DNA of 64,000 nt from Deltaproteobacteria bacterium (GTDB lineage: Bacteria; Myxococcota_A; Polyangia; Polyangiales; Ga0077539): NCBI GenBank assembly GCA_016704445.1, contig JADJAE010000012.1, forward strand, positions 157,898 to 221,897, read 5' to 3'. Position 1 is the first letter of the stretch. The number at the start of each line of letters is the position of its first letter. Below the pieces are notes generated by a model, which was not told where the DNA came from, ran no database searches, and worked only from the letters and a program-made list of their open reading frames with translations. This document shows, one piece after another, positions 35,013 through 45,003 of this stretch. Both the position numbers and the translations under genes were made by a program.

Positions 35013-36987
35013 TCAGGGGCCGCTGCAGGCGCCGCTGCCGGTGGTGTACGTGTTGATCGGGGTGACGGTGCAGGTCGTCGCCGAGGTCATGGTCACCTGG
35101 GCCACGCGCCAGAAGTCGTTGTTGGCGCAGTTGCCCGAACCGCCCAGGGTGAAGGCCCGGCTCATGAGCGTCGCCGTGGGGGTGGTGCTCGTGGTGCTGC
35201 CGCAGAAGATCTGCACGGTCGCGACGCGCCCCGCCGCGCGGGCGTAGTTGTGCACGCCGATGGTGTAGGTCGCGCCGACCGCGGGGGAGTCGAGGCGGGT
35301 GTTCTCCGGGCCGACGTTCGAGGTGTTGTCGAAGTCGAGCACCGCGCCCCAGGCCGGGCGGAGGTTGCCGTAGTAGCAGTCGTCGCCGTTGAACCACGCC
35401 GTGCGGTTGGCGTTGTGGACGTGGAGGTCGACGTCGCCGGTGCCGTTCCAGGAGAGCTGCACCCGGAGGCCGTGGGGAAGCGCGGTGACGGTGAACATGC
35501 ACGTGATCACCCGACCGGAGACGTCGGTGCCGCTCACCCGCAGCACGTAGGCCCCGACGATGAACGGCGTGAAGGTCTCCGTGAGCGCGGTGGGCGGCGC
35601 AGGCGCCCAGACCACCGACCCAGCGCCGCCCGTGGGCGCCGAGACCAGCGTCCACGAGACGTTGCGCAGCCCGACCCCCATCGCCGTGAGCGCGATCGGC
35701 GACCCCGCCGGAACCGTCTGGTCGCCAGGGCAGGTCAGCGTCCCGCCGCAGCCCTCGTCGACCGCCCCGTTGCAGTTGTCGTCGACCCGGTTGCTGCACA
35801 CCTCCGTCCCGGGCAGCGCCTCGCCCGCGCACGCCGTGGCCCACATCGAGCGGCCCCCGGCGACCACGCACGACTGCATCCCGTCCCGGCAGGCGCCGAC
35901 CCCGCGGGTGCCCGCGGCCCCCGAGTAGCACGGCCTCGTGGCCCCCGCGGCGCACTCGCAGCCCTCCGTCGCGCTCCCGGTGCACGCGCGGTCGATGCCG
36001 TCGCAGAGGTTCATCGCAGGGAGCACCTCACCCGCGCAGGGACCCCACTCCGAGCCGGCTCCCCCGGTGACCGCGACGCAGCGAGAGACGCCCTCTCGGC
36101 AGGTGCCCACCCCGGCGGTCGCCATCGGGCCCGTGTAGCACCCGCGGCTCGTCCCCACGGCGCAGCCGCAGCCCGTGAGCGCGTTGCCGTCGCAGTCTCG
36201 GTCGAAGCCGTCGCACTGGTCGGGCTCGGGCGTCACCTCGCCCACGCAGGCCGACCACGCCGCCACGCCCTTGGTCACCCTGCACGACTGCGTGCCCCCG
36301 CGGCAGGCGCCCACCCCCCTGGTGCCCATCGGGCCGCCGTAGCAGGGCCGCGACGTGCCCGCGGCGCACGCGCACCCGTCGTCGACCACCCCGGTGCAGG
36401 CGAAGTCGAGCCCCTCGCCGCAGCGCATCGGCTGCGGCTGCCCGGAGCCCGTGCACGCGCCCCAGCGGCCGAACTCGCCGTCGCCCTCGCAGCGCTGCGT
36501 GCCGAGGTTGCAGACCCCGACGCCCGCCCGCGACGGCGGGCCGTCGTAGCAGGAGGTCGTCGTCCCGGGGATGCAGACGCAGTCCTCGTCGATGCGTCCG
36601 TTGCAGTTGTCGTCGAGCCCGTTGTTGCAGACCTCGCGAGAGCCGCACGGAGCCGCCACCGAGCCGTCCGCACGCGATGCGTCCGCCGTAGATCCGTCCG
36701 CCGCGGCCCCTCCGTCGCCCTCGACCGGCGAGCCGTCGAGCGTCGTCGCGTCGCCGCCCGTCGCCGCCCCGGCATCGCCCTCGGCGTCCCCCGCCATCGG
36801 CCGGTCGAGCACCACCAGGGGACCGAAGCTCCCCCGTCGGAGCGCGGTCGCCCAGGGCGCCGTCCACGGTGCGTCCGCCGTCGACACCCCTCGAGGCGTC
36901 GAGCCCGTAGACGAGCCCGTCGGTCGCAGAGCAACCCACGGCGATCGTGAGCAGGCAGACGAGAACACCTCGCGAGAGACCGGGCAT
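35013..36987 (-). CDS. MopE-like Cys-rich lipoprotein, frameshifted
   Basis: A lipoprotein signal (LLTIAVGC) in one frame and the body in another. Removing one base from the CCCCC run at 36831-36835 fuses them into about 657 aa. The body has MopE-type metal-binding-like motifs (VCNNGLDDNCNGRIDEDC, VCSNRVDDNCNGAVDEGC; Asp/Asn-rich loops resembling calcium loops) and five intervening repeats of about 60 residues with CxCxxGTxRxCYxGPxxTxGVGxCRxGxxxC. A C-terminal beta-sandwich contains WNGTGDVDLHVHN and FNGDDCYYGN. MopE itself is a copper-binding surface protein of Methylococcus; metal binding here is inferred. Divergent from tetR. Confidence 0.8.
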
Positions 36988-37117
36988 CGTGGAGTCCTCT
37001 CCGATCGGCCGAAGCAGCCGACGACCCCATCGTCTGTATCACGACCGCCCTCCTCCCCACCCAACAGCGGCGAAGGCGCGCTTCGCCAACAGGACGACGG
37101 AAATCCCCCACCAGGCC

Positions 37118-37146
37118 TTGCCTTGATTTGGGCGAGCGCCTAAACC
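37118..37146 (+). promoter_or_regulatory. Candidate sigma-70-like promoter of the tetR operon
   Basis: TTGCCT (37118-37123) and TAAACC (37141-37146) are separated by 17 bp and lie 27 bases before the tetR ATG at 37173. Both hexamers match the consensus only partly. Confidence 0.3.
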
Positions 37147-37172
37147 TTCTGCCCAAGGGACGAGGCGCGACG

Positions 37173-37847
37173 ATGAGACCCGAAGAGACCAGGGCGAAGA
37201 TCCTCGATGCGACGGACCATCTGTTCGGGGCGCTCGGCTTCGACGCGACGACGACGCGCGACATCGCGGAGCGCTCCGGGGTCAACAAGGCCCTCATCCA
37301 CTATCACTTCGGCAGCAAGGACGAGCTGCTCTCGGCCCTGCTCGACGGCTACTACGACCGGCTGAGCGCGACGCTCATCGAGGCGCTCCAGAAGAGCGCG
37401 GAGCCCGAGCTTCAGGCCGGGGACGTGATCGACGCCTACGCGGACTTCCTGGCCCGCAACCGAACCTTCTGCAGCGTGGTGCAGCGCGAGGTCGCGAGCG
37501 GGCGTCACGTCGAGGCGATCGTGGCGCGCACGCTGCCCTTCTTCCGGCTGGGCTCGACCTGGCTGCAGGGGATCGCGCCTCACGCTCCCCCGGAGCTCGA
37601 GCTCACCCAGGTGCTCACCAGCGTCTACGGGATGGTCGTGACCTGGTTCACCTACGGCCGGGTGATCGAGCGGCTCACCGGCGAAGACCCCTTCTCGCCC
37701 GAGGCGCTCGAGGCGCGCAGACGCCACGTCCGCCACGTGGTGGCGCTGCTGTTTCGAGAGCTCAACGGCGGCGCGACACCGAAGGAGAGAGAGAAGACAT
37801 GGCAACGCTCCACCCGAAGAACGCAGCGCAAAAAGAGCGGCTCCTGA
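37173..37847 (+). CDS. TetR/AcrR family transcriptional regulator
   Basis: A 224-aa regulator. The N-terminal helix-turn-helix reads ILDATDHLFGALGFDATTTRDIAERSGVNKALIHYHFGSK with breaks, the typical TetR DNA-binding block at residues 8-50. The C-terminal ligand domain is helical. The ATG at 37173 follows a GGACGAGG sequence. The glycyl radical enzyme gene begins 49 bp inside its 3' end, so the regulator very likely controls its own operon and responds to a substrate or product of that enzyme. The effector is unknown. Confidence 0.9.
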   Translation: MRPEETRAKILDATDHLFGALGFDATTTRDIAERSGVNKALIHYHFGSKDELLSALLDGYYDRLSATLIEALQKSAEPELQAGDVIDAYADFLARNRTFCSVVQREVASGRHVEAIVARTLPFFRLGSTWLQGIAPHAPPELELTQVLTSVYGMVVTWFTYGRVIERLTGEDPFSPEALEARRRHVRHVVALLFRELNGGATPKEREKTWQRSTRRTQRKKSGS

Positions 37848-40326
37848 CGGCGACGCACTGGCTCTGCATCGAGCGCGCTCGCTACTACACCGAGGCGCAC
37901 CGGGAGACCGAGGGGATGCACCCGTCGCTGCGCGCCGCGAGGGCGCTTCAGCGGGTGCTGGAGAAGATGACCGTGCGCATCGAGGCCGACGAGCTGCTGG
38001 TCGGCAACCGCTCGTCGAAGCTCATCGCTCCGCCCATCGCCCCCGAGCGCGGCGACTTCAGCTTCGTCTTCGAGCACCTCTTCGACGAGATGAAGCGCTT
38101 CGGCTACCGCATCGAGGCCGACGACGAGCGGGTGCTGCTCGACGAGATCATCCCCTATTGGAAGGGCAGGACGGTGCGCGACGCGAAGATCTCCGCGCTC
38201 CGCGCCCACGGCCTGACGAGCGAGCTCGACCTCTCCCCGCGCGTGCTGCGCCGCAAGCTGCGCGCCTTCGGCCCGGGCCGCTGCTGCGCCTCGTCGCCGA
38301 GGACGACGAGCCCGGCAGCACCCTGCTCGACCGCGCCCTCCGAGGAGGGCGGCTGGCTGCCCGGCTCCCGGGACTGCTCAAGGCCGTGCGCGCTGGCGCC
38401 GGGGACAACGTCAAGGGCCGCGGCCGCTGCACGGACACGCAGGCGCACATCGTCCTCGGCCACAAGAACGTGCTCCGGCTGGGCTTCTCGGGCATCCAGG
38501 CCGAGGCCAGGGCGCGCCTCGAGAGCGCGCATACCGAGGGAGAGCGAGCCTTCCTCCAGGGCGTCGCGCTGAGCTGCGACGCGATGCGAGCCTTCTCCGA
38601 GCGCTTCGCCTCGCTGGCGAGGGCGCAGTCCGAGGAGACCCGAGACGCCGGGCGTCGGGCGGAGCTCGAGCTCATCGCGGAGACCTGCGGGCGGGTCCCG
38701 TGGCTGCCGCCGAGGAGCTTCGTCGAGGCCGTGCAGTCGCTCTGGTTCACGCAGAACGCCGCGATCATCAGCTACGGCGCGGGCAGCGGCATCACCCCGG
38801 GGCGCGTCGACCAGCTGCTCTTCCCCTACTACGAGGCCGACCTCGCCCGGGGAGAGCTCACCCGGGAGCACGCGCTGCGGCTCCTGGAAGAGCTCATCAT
38901 CAAGCTCAACAACAACGTCATCATCTGGCCCAACCTCGGGGGGGTGAGGCTCAACCACCTGGGCTCGGACGTGGAGAACATCACCCTCGGCGGCCTCGAC
39001 GCCTCCGGCGAAGACGCGACCAACGAGCTCTCGTCGCTCTTCATCGAGGCCATCACCCACACCAGCCTGGCGACCACGGCTTCGTTTCGCATCTCCAAGA
39101 AGAGCCCGAAGGAGTTCGTGCGCAAGGTGGTGGCGATCCACCGGGAGACGAGCTCGCCGGCCTTCCTCAACGACGAGACGGCCATCGCCGCGATGGTGCG
39201 CGACGGATACAGCGTCGAGGCCGCGAGGGAGTACTGCCTCGTGGGCTGCGTCGAGCCGAGCGGCAACGGCGACTCCTACGGCGCCACCGGGGGGTCGAAG
39301 GTGTACTTCCCGACCGCCCTCGACCTGGTGTTCAACCGGGGGCGGACGACCTTCTTCGGGGCGCAGGACGGCGTGGACACGGGCGATCCGTCGCGCTTCG
39401 AGAGCTTCGAGGCGCTGCTCTCGGCCTTCTACCGTCAGCTCGAGTCGATGGTGGGGTGGGTCGCCGAGGCGACCGACCTGCGCGACGCGATCTGGGCCGA
39501 GCGCTTTCACAACCCGCTGATCTCCAGCACCATCGACGGCTGCATCGAGAGCGGCAGGGACATGACCGCCGGGGGCGCCCGCTACAACTTCGGCTCCGTG
39601 GGCGGAGGCGGCCTCGGCACCGCGGTGGACTCGCTCGCCGCGATTCGCGCCTTCGTCTTCGAGCGCGGGCAGGTGTCCATGGGCGAGCTCTGCGAGGCGC
39701 TCTCTACGGACTTCCGGGGCCGCGAAGACCTGCGCCAGACCCTGCTCGGGGGCCCGCGCTTCGGCAACGACCTGCCGGAGGTCGACGCGCTCGCGACGGA
39801 GCTCGTCGCGCGCTTCTGCGCCATGGTGACCGCGCGCAAGACCGCCTGCGGCGGCCACTACAAGGCCAGCCTCATCTCCTATGGATTGAACGTCTACGAG
39901 GGCGCGCTGGAGCCCGCGACGCCCGACGGCCGCCACGCCGGGGAGCCGCTCTCCAACAGCATGTCGCCCAGCAACGGGGCCGAGCGCCGGGGACCTACCG
40001 CCGCCATGAACTCGGTCGCGAGGATCGATCACACCCTCATCGGCTATGGCAACTCGCTCAACATGCGATTGCCGCTAGGGATCTTGAAGTCGGAGAAGGG
40101 GGTCGAGAGCGTGGCGCACCTGGTGCGGGGCTATTTCGACAAGGGCGGCTTCCACGTGCAGTTCAATACTGTCGACACCGCGACGCTGCTCGCCGCGCAG
40201 CAGCGCCCGCAGGACTACGGCGACCTCATCGTGAGGGTGTCGGGCTACTCGGCCTACTTCACCCGGCTGGGGCGGCGCATCCAGGACGACATCATCGGGC
40301 GCTCGGAGCTCGCGCCGTGTCGCTGA
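37799..40326 (+). CDS. Glycyl radical enzyme (PflD / diol-dehydratase type), frameshifted
   Basis: Two frames encode one enzyme of about 842 aa. Catalytic Cys484 and Glu486 lie in LVGCVEPSGNG, the motif of dehydratase and C-N lyase members rather than the CC of pyruvate formate-lyase. Gly816 in RVSGYSAYF carries the radical, followed by the usual IQDDIIGRSE tail. The break is at GGGCCGCTG near 38275-38282; one added C (GGGCCCGCTG) joins RKLRAFGPG to PLLRLVAEDDEPG. Substrate cannot be assigned from sequence. The glycyl radical is destroyed by O2, so it works under anoxia. It overlaps tetR and its activase gene. Confidence 0.88.
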
Positions 40327-41066
40327 GCGCTGCTACGGCGTGTCGGGTCTTCGACATGCAGCGATTCTCCATCCACGACGGTCCGGGCATACGCACCACG
40401 GTATTCCTGGAGGGTTGTCCGCTGCGCTGCGCCTGGTGCCAGAACCCGGAGGCCTTCCAGAGCGGAGCGGCGGACGAGCTCTCGCCCGAGGCCGTCATCG
40501 CCGAGGTGCTCAAGGACCGCGACTTCTACGCGGTGAGCGGCGGGGGAATGACCGTCTCGGGAGGCGAGCCGTTGCTGCACCTCGCGCCGGTGAGGGCGCT
40601 GCTGGAGGAGGCGAAGCGGCACGGGATCGACACCTGCGTGCAGACCTCGGGGGCTGTTCCGGAGGGGCACCTCGCGGCGGTGCTGGGGCTGGTGGACCTC
40701 TTCCATTTCGACCTGAAGCACATGAGCTCTGCGAGGCATCGGGCGCTCACCGGAGCGGGCAACGAGCGCATCCTCCAGAACGCGGCCTTCCTGATGGAGC
40801 GCGGGGCGGCGGTGCAGTTTCGGATGCCGCTGGTGCCTGGGATCAACGACGACCCGGAGCACCTCGCCGAGCTCGCCCGCTTCGTGCGCAGCATCGGCGC
40901 GAAGGAGCTACGGGTGCTCCCCTACCACCGGCTCTATCTGGACAAGTACACGGCGCTCGGGCTCGTGGCGCCCCTGCGAGGCACCGAAGCCCCCTCCGCC
41001 GAGAGCCTGCAGCGGGCCGCGGCGGAGCTGGGCCGCCACGACGTCACAGCGGTGCTGGAGGGCTGA
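40317..41066 (+). CDS. Glycyl radical enzyme activating protein (radical SAM)
   Basis: A 249-aa radical SAM enzyme. The GTG start at 40317 overlaps the enzyme gene by 10 bp. The [4Fe-4S] motif is GCPLRCAWCQNPE (Cys-x3-Cys-x2-Cys) preceded by FSIHDGPGIRTTVFLEG; MTVSGGEPLL binds SAM. The segment after the motif goes straight to the helix at VIAEVLKD, so the extra ferredoxin-like insert of diol-dehydratase and choline-lyase activases is missing, making it short and PflA-like. It installs the Gly radical on the partner enzyme. Its stop directly abuts the stop of the convergent NnrS-like gene. Confidence 0.92.
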   Translation: MSLSAATACRVFDMQRFSIHDGPGIRTTVFLEGCPLRCAWCQNPEAFQSGAADELSPEAVIAEVLKDRDFYAVSGGGMTVSGGEPLLHLAPVRALLEEAKRHGIDTCVQTSGAVPEGHLAAVLGLVDLFHFDLKHMSSARHRALTGAGNERILQNAAFLMERGAAVQFRMPLVPGINDDPEHLAELARFVRSIGAKELRVLPYHRLYLDKYTALGLVAPLRGTEAPSAESLQRAAAELGRHDVTAVLEG

Positions 41067-42143
41067 CTACCGCTTCGTGACGTAGCGAGCGCCGACCAGC
41101 GAGAGCACGAAGAGCCCCAGCGCGACGGCGTTCGCGACGCCGCCCCACTGTCGCAGCGAGGCCACGCCGGCGAGGTCTCCCGCGATGCGCGCGGCGAGCC
41201 CGAGGTGCAGCACCGAGAGCGGGAGGTAGTAGAGCTTGCTGAAGGGCACGCTCACCCTCGCGACCGCAGGGAAGATGATCGGCGCGTGGGCGAAGACCAT
41301 CGAGAGCACGTAGCCCACGAAGACCCCGTGGAGCGCGGCGTCGTAGAGCGGCCCCGCGGGGACCCATCCCCTCCACGCGAGGAGCACGCCCGTGAGCAGG
41401 AGCCACCCTGCGCCGAGGAGCACGCCCGTCGCCGCGAAGCGGGGGAGACCGGGCCTGCGCAGCGTGCGGCGAGCGAGGTCGTAGCGTAGCTGCCATGCGG
41501 CGGTGAGGGCCATGGTGAGCCCGAGGGCGCGCATCGAGGGCTCCACGCCCAGGGCGCCAGCGAGGGAGAAGAGCGCGAGCAGGGAGGCCAGCACCACCAG
41601 CGCGACGGTGGCCCAGCGGGGCGTCGGCGCGAGGCGAGAAAGCTCCAGGCGTTCGGCGACGATGGTCAGCACGAAGAAGCCGATCCAGGTGGGCGCCGCG
41701 CGGGAGACGGGCCAGCCGAGGGCCCAGCCGGCGTCGCCCAGGGCCAGCACCGCCGAGCCCAGGAGCATCAGCCAGGTGAAGGCAACGGCCTGCCTGCGGA
41801 CGATGGCGGCGTTGAGGGCGACCAGCGCCAGCGCCGAGGCCGTCGCCGCCCATGGAGACCACGAGAGCCCTGCGAGGGTGGCCACCGCGCCGACCGCCCC
41901 GAGGAGCGGTGCGAGGAAGCCCCATGGACGACCGAGGGCCACGGCGCGCTCCAGGGCGATGACCGTCCCGAAGGTTCCGAGCACCAGCAGCGGCCCGTGC
42001 TCGAAGGCGTAGGTGGGGCCCCAGCCGACCAGGATCCCGAGGCGTCCGAGGCCCGCCAGCACCCCGGTGAGCGCCGAGGCCGCGACCACCAGCAGGAGCC
42101 CACGCCGGAGGGTGAGCTCCCGGTCGGGAGCTACAGGCCCCAC
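41067..42143 (-). CDS. NnrS-like polytopic membrane protein
   Basis: A 358-aa protein with about ten to twelve hydrophobic helices. Segments such as HGPLLVLGTFGTVIALERAVAL and DAALHGVFVGYVLSMVFAHAPIIFPAV (broken by loops) place His residues at helix ends, as in NnrS haem-copper membrane proteins linked to NO resistance. The match is by pattern only, so the family call is moderate. It overlaps the DUF59 gene by 13 bp and is last in an operon after a cytochrome c'-like lipoprotein and DUF59, a context that supports an NO or haem-related role. Confidence 0.65.
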   Translation of the reverse strand: MGPVAPDRELTLRRGLLLVVAASALTGVLAGLGRLGILVGWGPTYAFEHGPLLVLGTFGTVIALERAVALGRPWGFLAPLLGAVGAVATLAGLSWSPWAATASALALVALNAAIVRRQAVAFTWLMLLGSAVLALGDAGWALGWPVSRAAPTWIGFFVLTIVAERLELSRLAPTPRWATVALVVLASLLALFSLAGALGVEPSMRALGLTMALTAAWQLRYDLARRTLRRPGLPRFAATGVLLGAGWLLLTGVLLAWRGWVPAGPLYDAALHGVFVGYVLSMVFAHAPIIFPAVARVSVPFSKLYYLPLSVLHLGLAARIAGDLAGVASLRQWGGVANAVALGLFVLSLVGARYVTKR

Positions 42144-42457
42144 CCGAGCGCCTCCTTCGCGGAGGGCAACATCCGCGAGGGCTCCCAGGGGGGCTCCCAG
42201 ACCAGCTCGACCTCGGCCTCACCGACGCCCTCGCAGGCGAGGATGCGCTCCCGGGCGTCGCGGACGATCTGCTCCCCCAGCGGGCACGCGGGGGTGGTCA
42301 TGGTGAGCTGCACCCTCACCCGCCCGTCGTCTGCCTGGACGCCGTACACGAGCCCGAGCTCCACCACGTTGAGTCCGAGCTCCGGGTCGATGACCTCTCG
42401 CAGCGCGTCGAGGACGGCCGCGCCAAGGCCCGTCGGCTCCGAAGCCTCTTCGCTCAT
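42131..42457 (-). CDS. DUF59 / MIP18-family metal-sulphur cluster assembly factor
   Basis: A 108-aa DUF59 protein: VLDALREVIDPELGLNVVELGLVYGV, then VRVQLTMTTPACPLGEQI with the conserved reactive Cys, and a C-terminal VELVWEPPWEPSRM typical of SufT/PaaD relatives. Such proteins help mature Fe-S or other metal centres. Its ATG overlaps the stop of the cytochrome lipoprotein gene (ATGA-type, 4 bp), showing a tight operon. Confidence 0.92.
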   Translation of the reverse strand: MSEEASEPTGLGAAVLDALREVIDPELGLNVVELGLVYGVQADDGRVRVQLTMTTPACPLGEQIVRDARERILACEGVGEAEVELVWEPPWEPSRMLPSAKEALGWGL

Positions 42458-42882
42458 GGGCGGAACTCCGAGTGGCAGCCCTGGCAGCCCCGCAGCACCA
42501 CGCCGAGCGCCTCCGCGGTGGCGGCTACGTCGTTGCGTCGGCTCGCCTGCACCAGGCCCCCGAGGCCGCCGTGGAAGGCCTCGTCCAGCTCGCGGAAGCG
42601 GTCGACCCGATCGGGGTTCCTGGGGAGGCGGTAGGAGCCGCTGCGGATGGCGGCCTCGGTGGTCTCCTTCGCGGCGTGCAGCCGGTGCAGCTCATGCTCC
42701 ACCGAGCGGACATCGCCCGCGCCGATGCCCCGCACCGCGGACTGGAGCGTCGCGCTGAGCAGGCGCATCTCGGCCTGCACCGGGTTGGCGGGAGGAGCCT
42801 GCGGCGCGGGCGGCGGAGCGTGCTGGGAGTGCTCGGTGCATCCCGCGGCGAACAACAAGAGCAGCAGCGAGAGCGGCTTCAT
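42454..42882 (-). CDS. Cytochrome c'-like lipoprotein
   Basis: A 142-aa lipoprotein (lipobox FAAGC, Cys15) with a Pro/Ala linker, four predicted helices and a C-terminal haem site Cys133-x2-Cys136-His137 (GCQGCHSEF). A single C-terminal CxxCH after a helical bundle is the layout of class II cytochromes (c' type), which bind NO or carry electrons. The ATG at 42882 is preferred; the frame extends upstream without a signal. First gene of the DUF59/NnrS-like operon. Confidence 0.78.
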   Translation of the reverse strand: MKPLSLLLLLFAAGCTEHSQHAPPPAPQAPPANPVQAEMRLLSATLQSAVRGIGAGDVRSVEHELHRLHAAKETTEAAIRSGSYRLPRNPDRVDRFRELDEAFHGGLGGLVQASRRNDVAATAEALGVVLRGCQGCHSEFRP

Positions 42883-43128
42883 CAATGGAGTATTGGCTCC
42901 TTTCAAGGAATGTTCACGACGGCCGGAGCGGGCGATCGAGCAACGGGGGTCGCCCGATGCCAGGAACCCGAAGAGCACGGTGCGGGCCATCGGCGGCGTC
43001 GCCGCCCGATGCAGGGGAGTCCAGGCGGCGAACCTGGGAGCAAGGCGATGGGACGTTCCATCGGGCGTTCCAGATTGGAGCAGGTGGAACGTGGCGATGG
43101 GGCCGTGATACCGGGAACCGCGCTAGTA
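42883..43128. other. Intergenic region, no gene recognised
   Basis: Upstream of the cytochrome lipoprotein operon. It probably holds the operon promoter, but no convincing hexamers stand out. A short GATGG/CCATC palindrome lies near 43046-43063. It ends where the family I palindromic element begins. Confidence 0.5.
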
Positions 43129-43400
43129 ACAGTTCAGGGGTGCAAGCCGCTCGTTTGACGCTGGGGTTCGCGCGTTGGCGCTCACCCCAGGCTATAACAA
43201 GTGACGACCCCCACGTGCGTGGGGGTCTTTCGAACAGGAATGCCACTTCGATGGAGCCCAAGGCACATCGATTGGAGCTTCCGGAAGGTCCATCGAGTTT
43301 CGGTACGAAAGACCCCGCGAACGCGGGGTCGTCACTTGTTATAGCCTGGGGTGAGCGCCAACGCGCGAACCCCAGCGTCAAACGAGCGGCCTGTACCCCC

Positions 43401-45003
43401 ATCCATTTCACGGTGACGTGACAGTAGTCGGCAGTGAAGACAACAGTCGACCGTCCCGCATCTCGGGGGAGAGTGCAGTCGATCGAGTGCGCAAGATCTG
43501 AGATTGCCCTGCGAGAGCTCCGGGAGGATACGGGACCCATGACGCCCGACAAGCCCCCGTCGATCATGCAGCACGTCCTCAGCCGGTACACGGCGGGTTC
43601 CCCGCTCTCGCTGATGGTCCGCATCGGCCTGGAGCACTGCTTTTCGAGCGCGGCGCTCGACGAGGTTTTCGAGGGGAGCCGCACGAAAACGTACACCAAC
43701 GAGTTGGCGTTCTCGGCCACGGTCGACCTGCTCGGTCTGGTCGTGACGGGTGGCCAGCCGTCGGTGCGCGCCGCGTACCCGCACGGCGAGGTGGGGGTCA
43801 CCCTGAAGGCGGTCTACGAGAAGCTCCAGAACGTCGAACCGGCTGTCAGCGCCGCGATGGTCCGGGGCACAGCGGACCGCGCCGCCATGCTGATCCGGTC
43901 GATGAAAGGGGAGCGAGCGCCGTGGCTGTCGGGGTTTCGGGTGATGGTGCTCGATGGCAACCATCTCGCGGCGACCGATCGTCGCCTGGCCGTGCTTCGG
44001 GGAAGCGTGGCCGGTCCGCTGCCGGGCCACTTGCTGGCGGTCTTCGAGCCCGCCCTGGGACTGGTGCGGGCGGTGGTTCCTTGCGAGGACGGCCACGCTC
44101 AAGAGCGGCTGATCCTGCCGCAAGTCCTGCCGATGGTATCGCCCGGCGACTGCTGGATCTGCGATCGGAACTTCTGCACGCGGGCGTTCCTCTGGGGCAT
44201 CCAGCAGCGACACGGCGCGTTCGTGATTCGTCAGCACGCGAACCTGATCACTCGTCCGTTCGGCGCACTGATCTCGTGCGGCCGGATCGAGACCGGCGAG
44301 GTCTTCGAACAGGACGTGAGGATGGAGATGGAGGACGGCCGCACCCTCGACCTCCGTCGGATCACGATCCGGCTCGACCAGGCGACGCGCGACGGCGACA
44401 TGGAACTTCACCTCCTCACGAACCTCCCGAAAGAGATGGCCAGTGCCATTGAGATCGCGGATCTCTATCGGAAGCGCTGGAGCATCGAGACGGCGTTTCA
44501 ACAACTCGCACTCTGGCTCAACGCGGAACTCGCGCCGCTGGGATATCCCAAGGCCGCTCTCTTTGGATTCTGCGTGGGACTGCTCTCGTACAACCTTCTG
44601 GCCACCGTGGTGGCGTCGCTGCGGGCCGTGCACGGCGAGAAGAAGGTCGATGAGGAGGTCTCGGGATACCTGATCGCGAACGATGTTCGAATGAATGCGC
44701 CGGGACTGGACGTCATGGTCGAGGCCGAAGAGTGGACCGCGCGATACGGCGGGCTGTCCGCCGAGGAGATGGCCATCGTCATGCTGACGCTGGCCCGGCA
44801 CGTCGATCTTCGGCGGCTCCCCAAGGCGAAGACCCGGGTGAAGAAGACGCCTGCTCCGCGCACTCGCTTCAAGGGCGAAACCCACGTATCGACCAAACGC
44901 TTGCTCGACGAAGCGCGAGCTCGGAAGTCACGAGATTGAACACTCGAGTCGGCACGAATGGTGGCCCCAGCGAGAATCGATGTCACTGCACCGTGAAATG
45001 GCT
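43401..45003 (+). mobile_element. IS4-family insertion sequence (IS-1), complete
   Basis: Terminal inverted repeats of 22 bp lie at 43401-43422 and 44982-45003 (shared core CCATTTCACGGTG). They are flanked by an exact 13-bp direct repeat GGCCTGTACCCCC at 43388-43400 and 45004-45016, the target duplication. Length 1603 bp with one transposase. IS4-family elements usually duplicate 8-13 bp. The ends and the duplication are intact, so the insertion is probably recent. Confidence 0.88.
43539..44939 (+). CDS. IS4-family DDE transposase
   Basis: A 466-aa transposase from ATG 43539, which follows GGAGG at 11 bases; a GTG at 43434 would add 35 residues. The catalytic triad is Asp139 in VMVLDGNHLA, Asp209 in WICDRNF and Glu317 in YRKRWSIETAFQQL, the Y-x2-R-x3-E signature of IS4-type enzymes. 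The C-terminal tail is rich in Lys/Arg. It is an uninterrupted frame inside an IS with intact ends, so it may be active. Confidence 0.93.
   Translation: MTPDKPPSIMQHVLSRYTAGSPLSLMVRIGLEHCFSSAALDEVFEGSRTKTYTNELAFSATVDLLGLVVTGGQPSVRAAYPHGEVGVTLKAVYEKLQNVEPAVSAAMVRGTADRAAMLIRSMKGERAPWLSGFRVMVLDGNHLAATDRRLAVLRGSVAGPLPGHLLAVFEPALGLVRAVVPCEDGHAQERLILPQVLPMVSPGDCWICDRNFCTRAFLWGIQQRHGAFVIRQHANLITRPFGALISCGRIETGEVFEQDVRMEMEDGRTLDLRRITIRLDQATRDGDMELHLLTNLPKEMASAIEIADLYRKRWSIETAFQQLALWLNAELAPLGYPKAALFGFCVGLLSYNLLATVVASLRAVHGEKKVDEEVSGYLIANDVRMNAPGLDVMVEAEEWTARYGGLSAEEMAIVMLTLARHVDLRRLPKAKTRVKKTPAPRTRFKGETHVSTKRLLDEARARKSRD

Noticed and set aside
40526..40894. Small reverse-strand frames within the activase gene
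   Set aside because: Antisense shadows; the radical SAM motif on the plus strand is unambiguous.
43129..43400. Rho-independent terminators
   Set aside because: The GACCCC hairpins with TTTCG look terminator-like, but they are parts of a repeated palindrome found elsewhere without an upstream gene.
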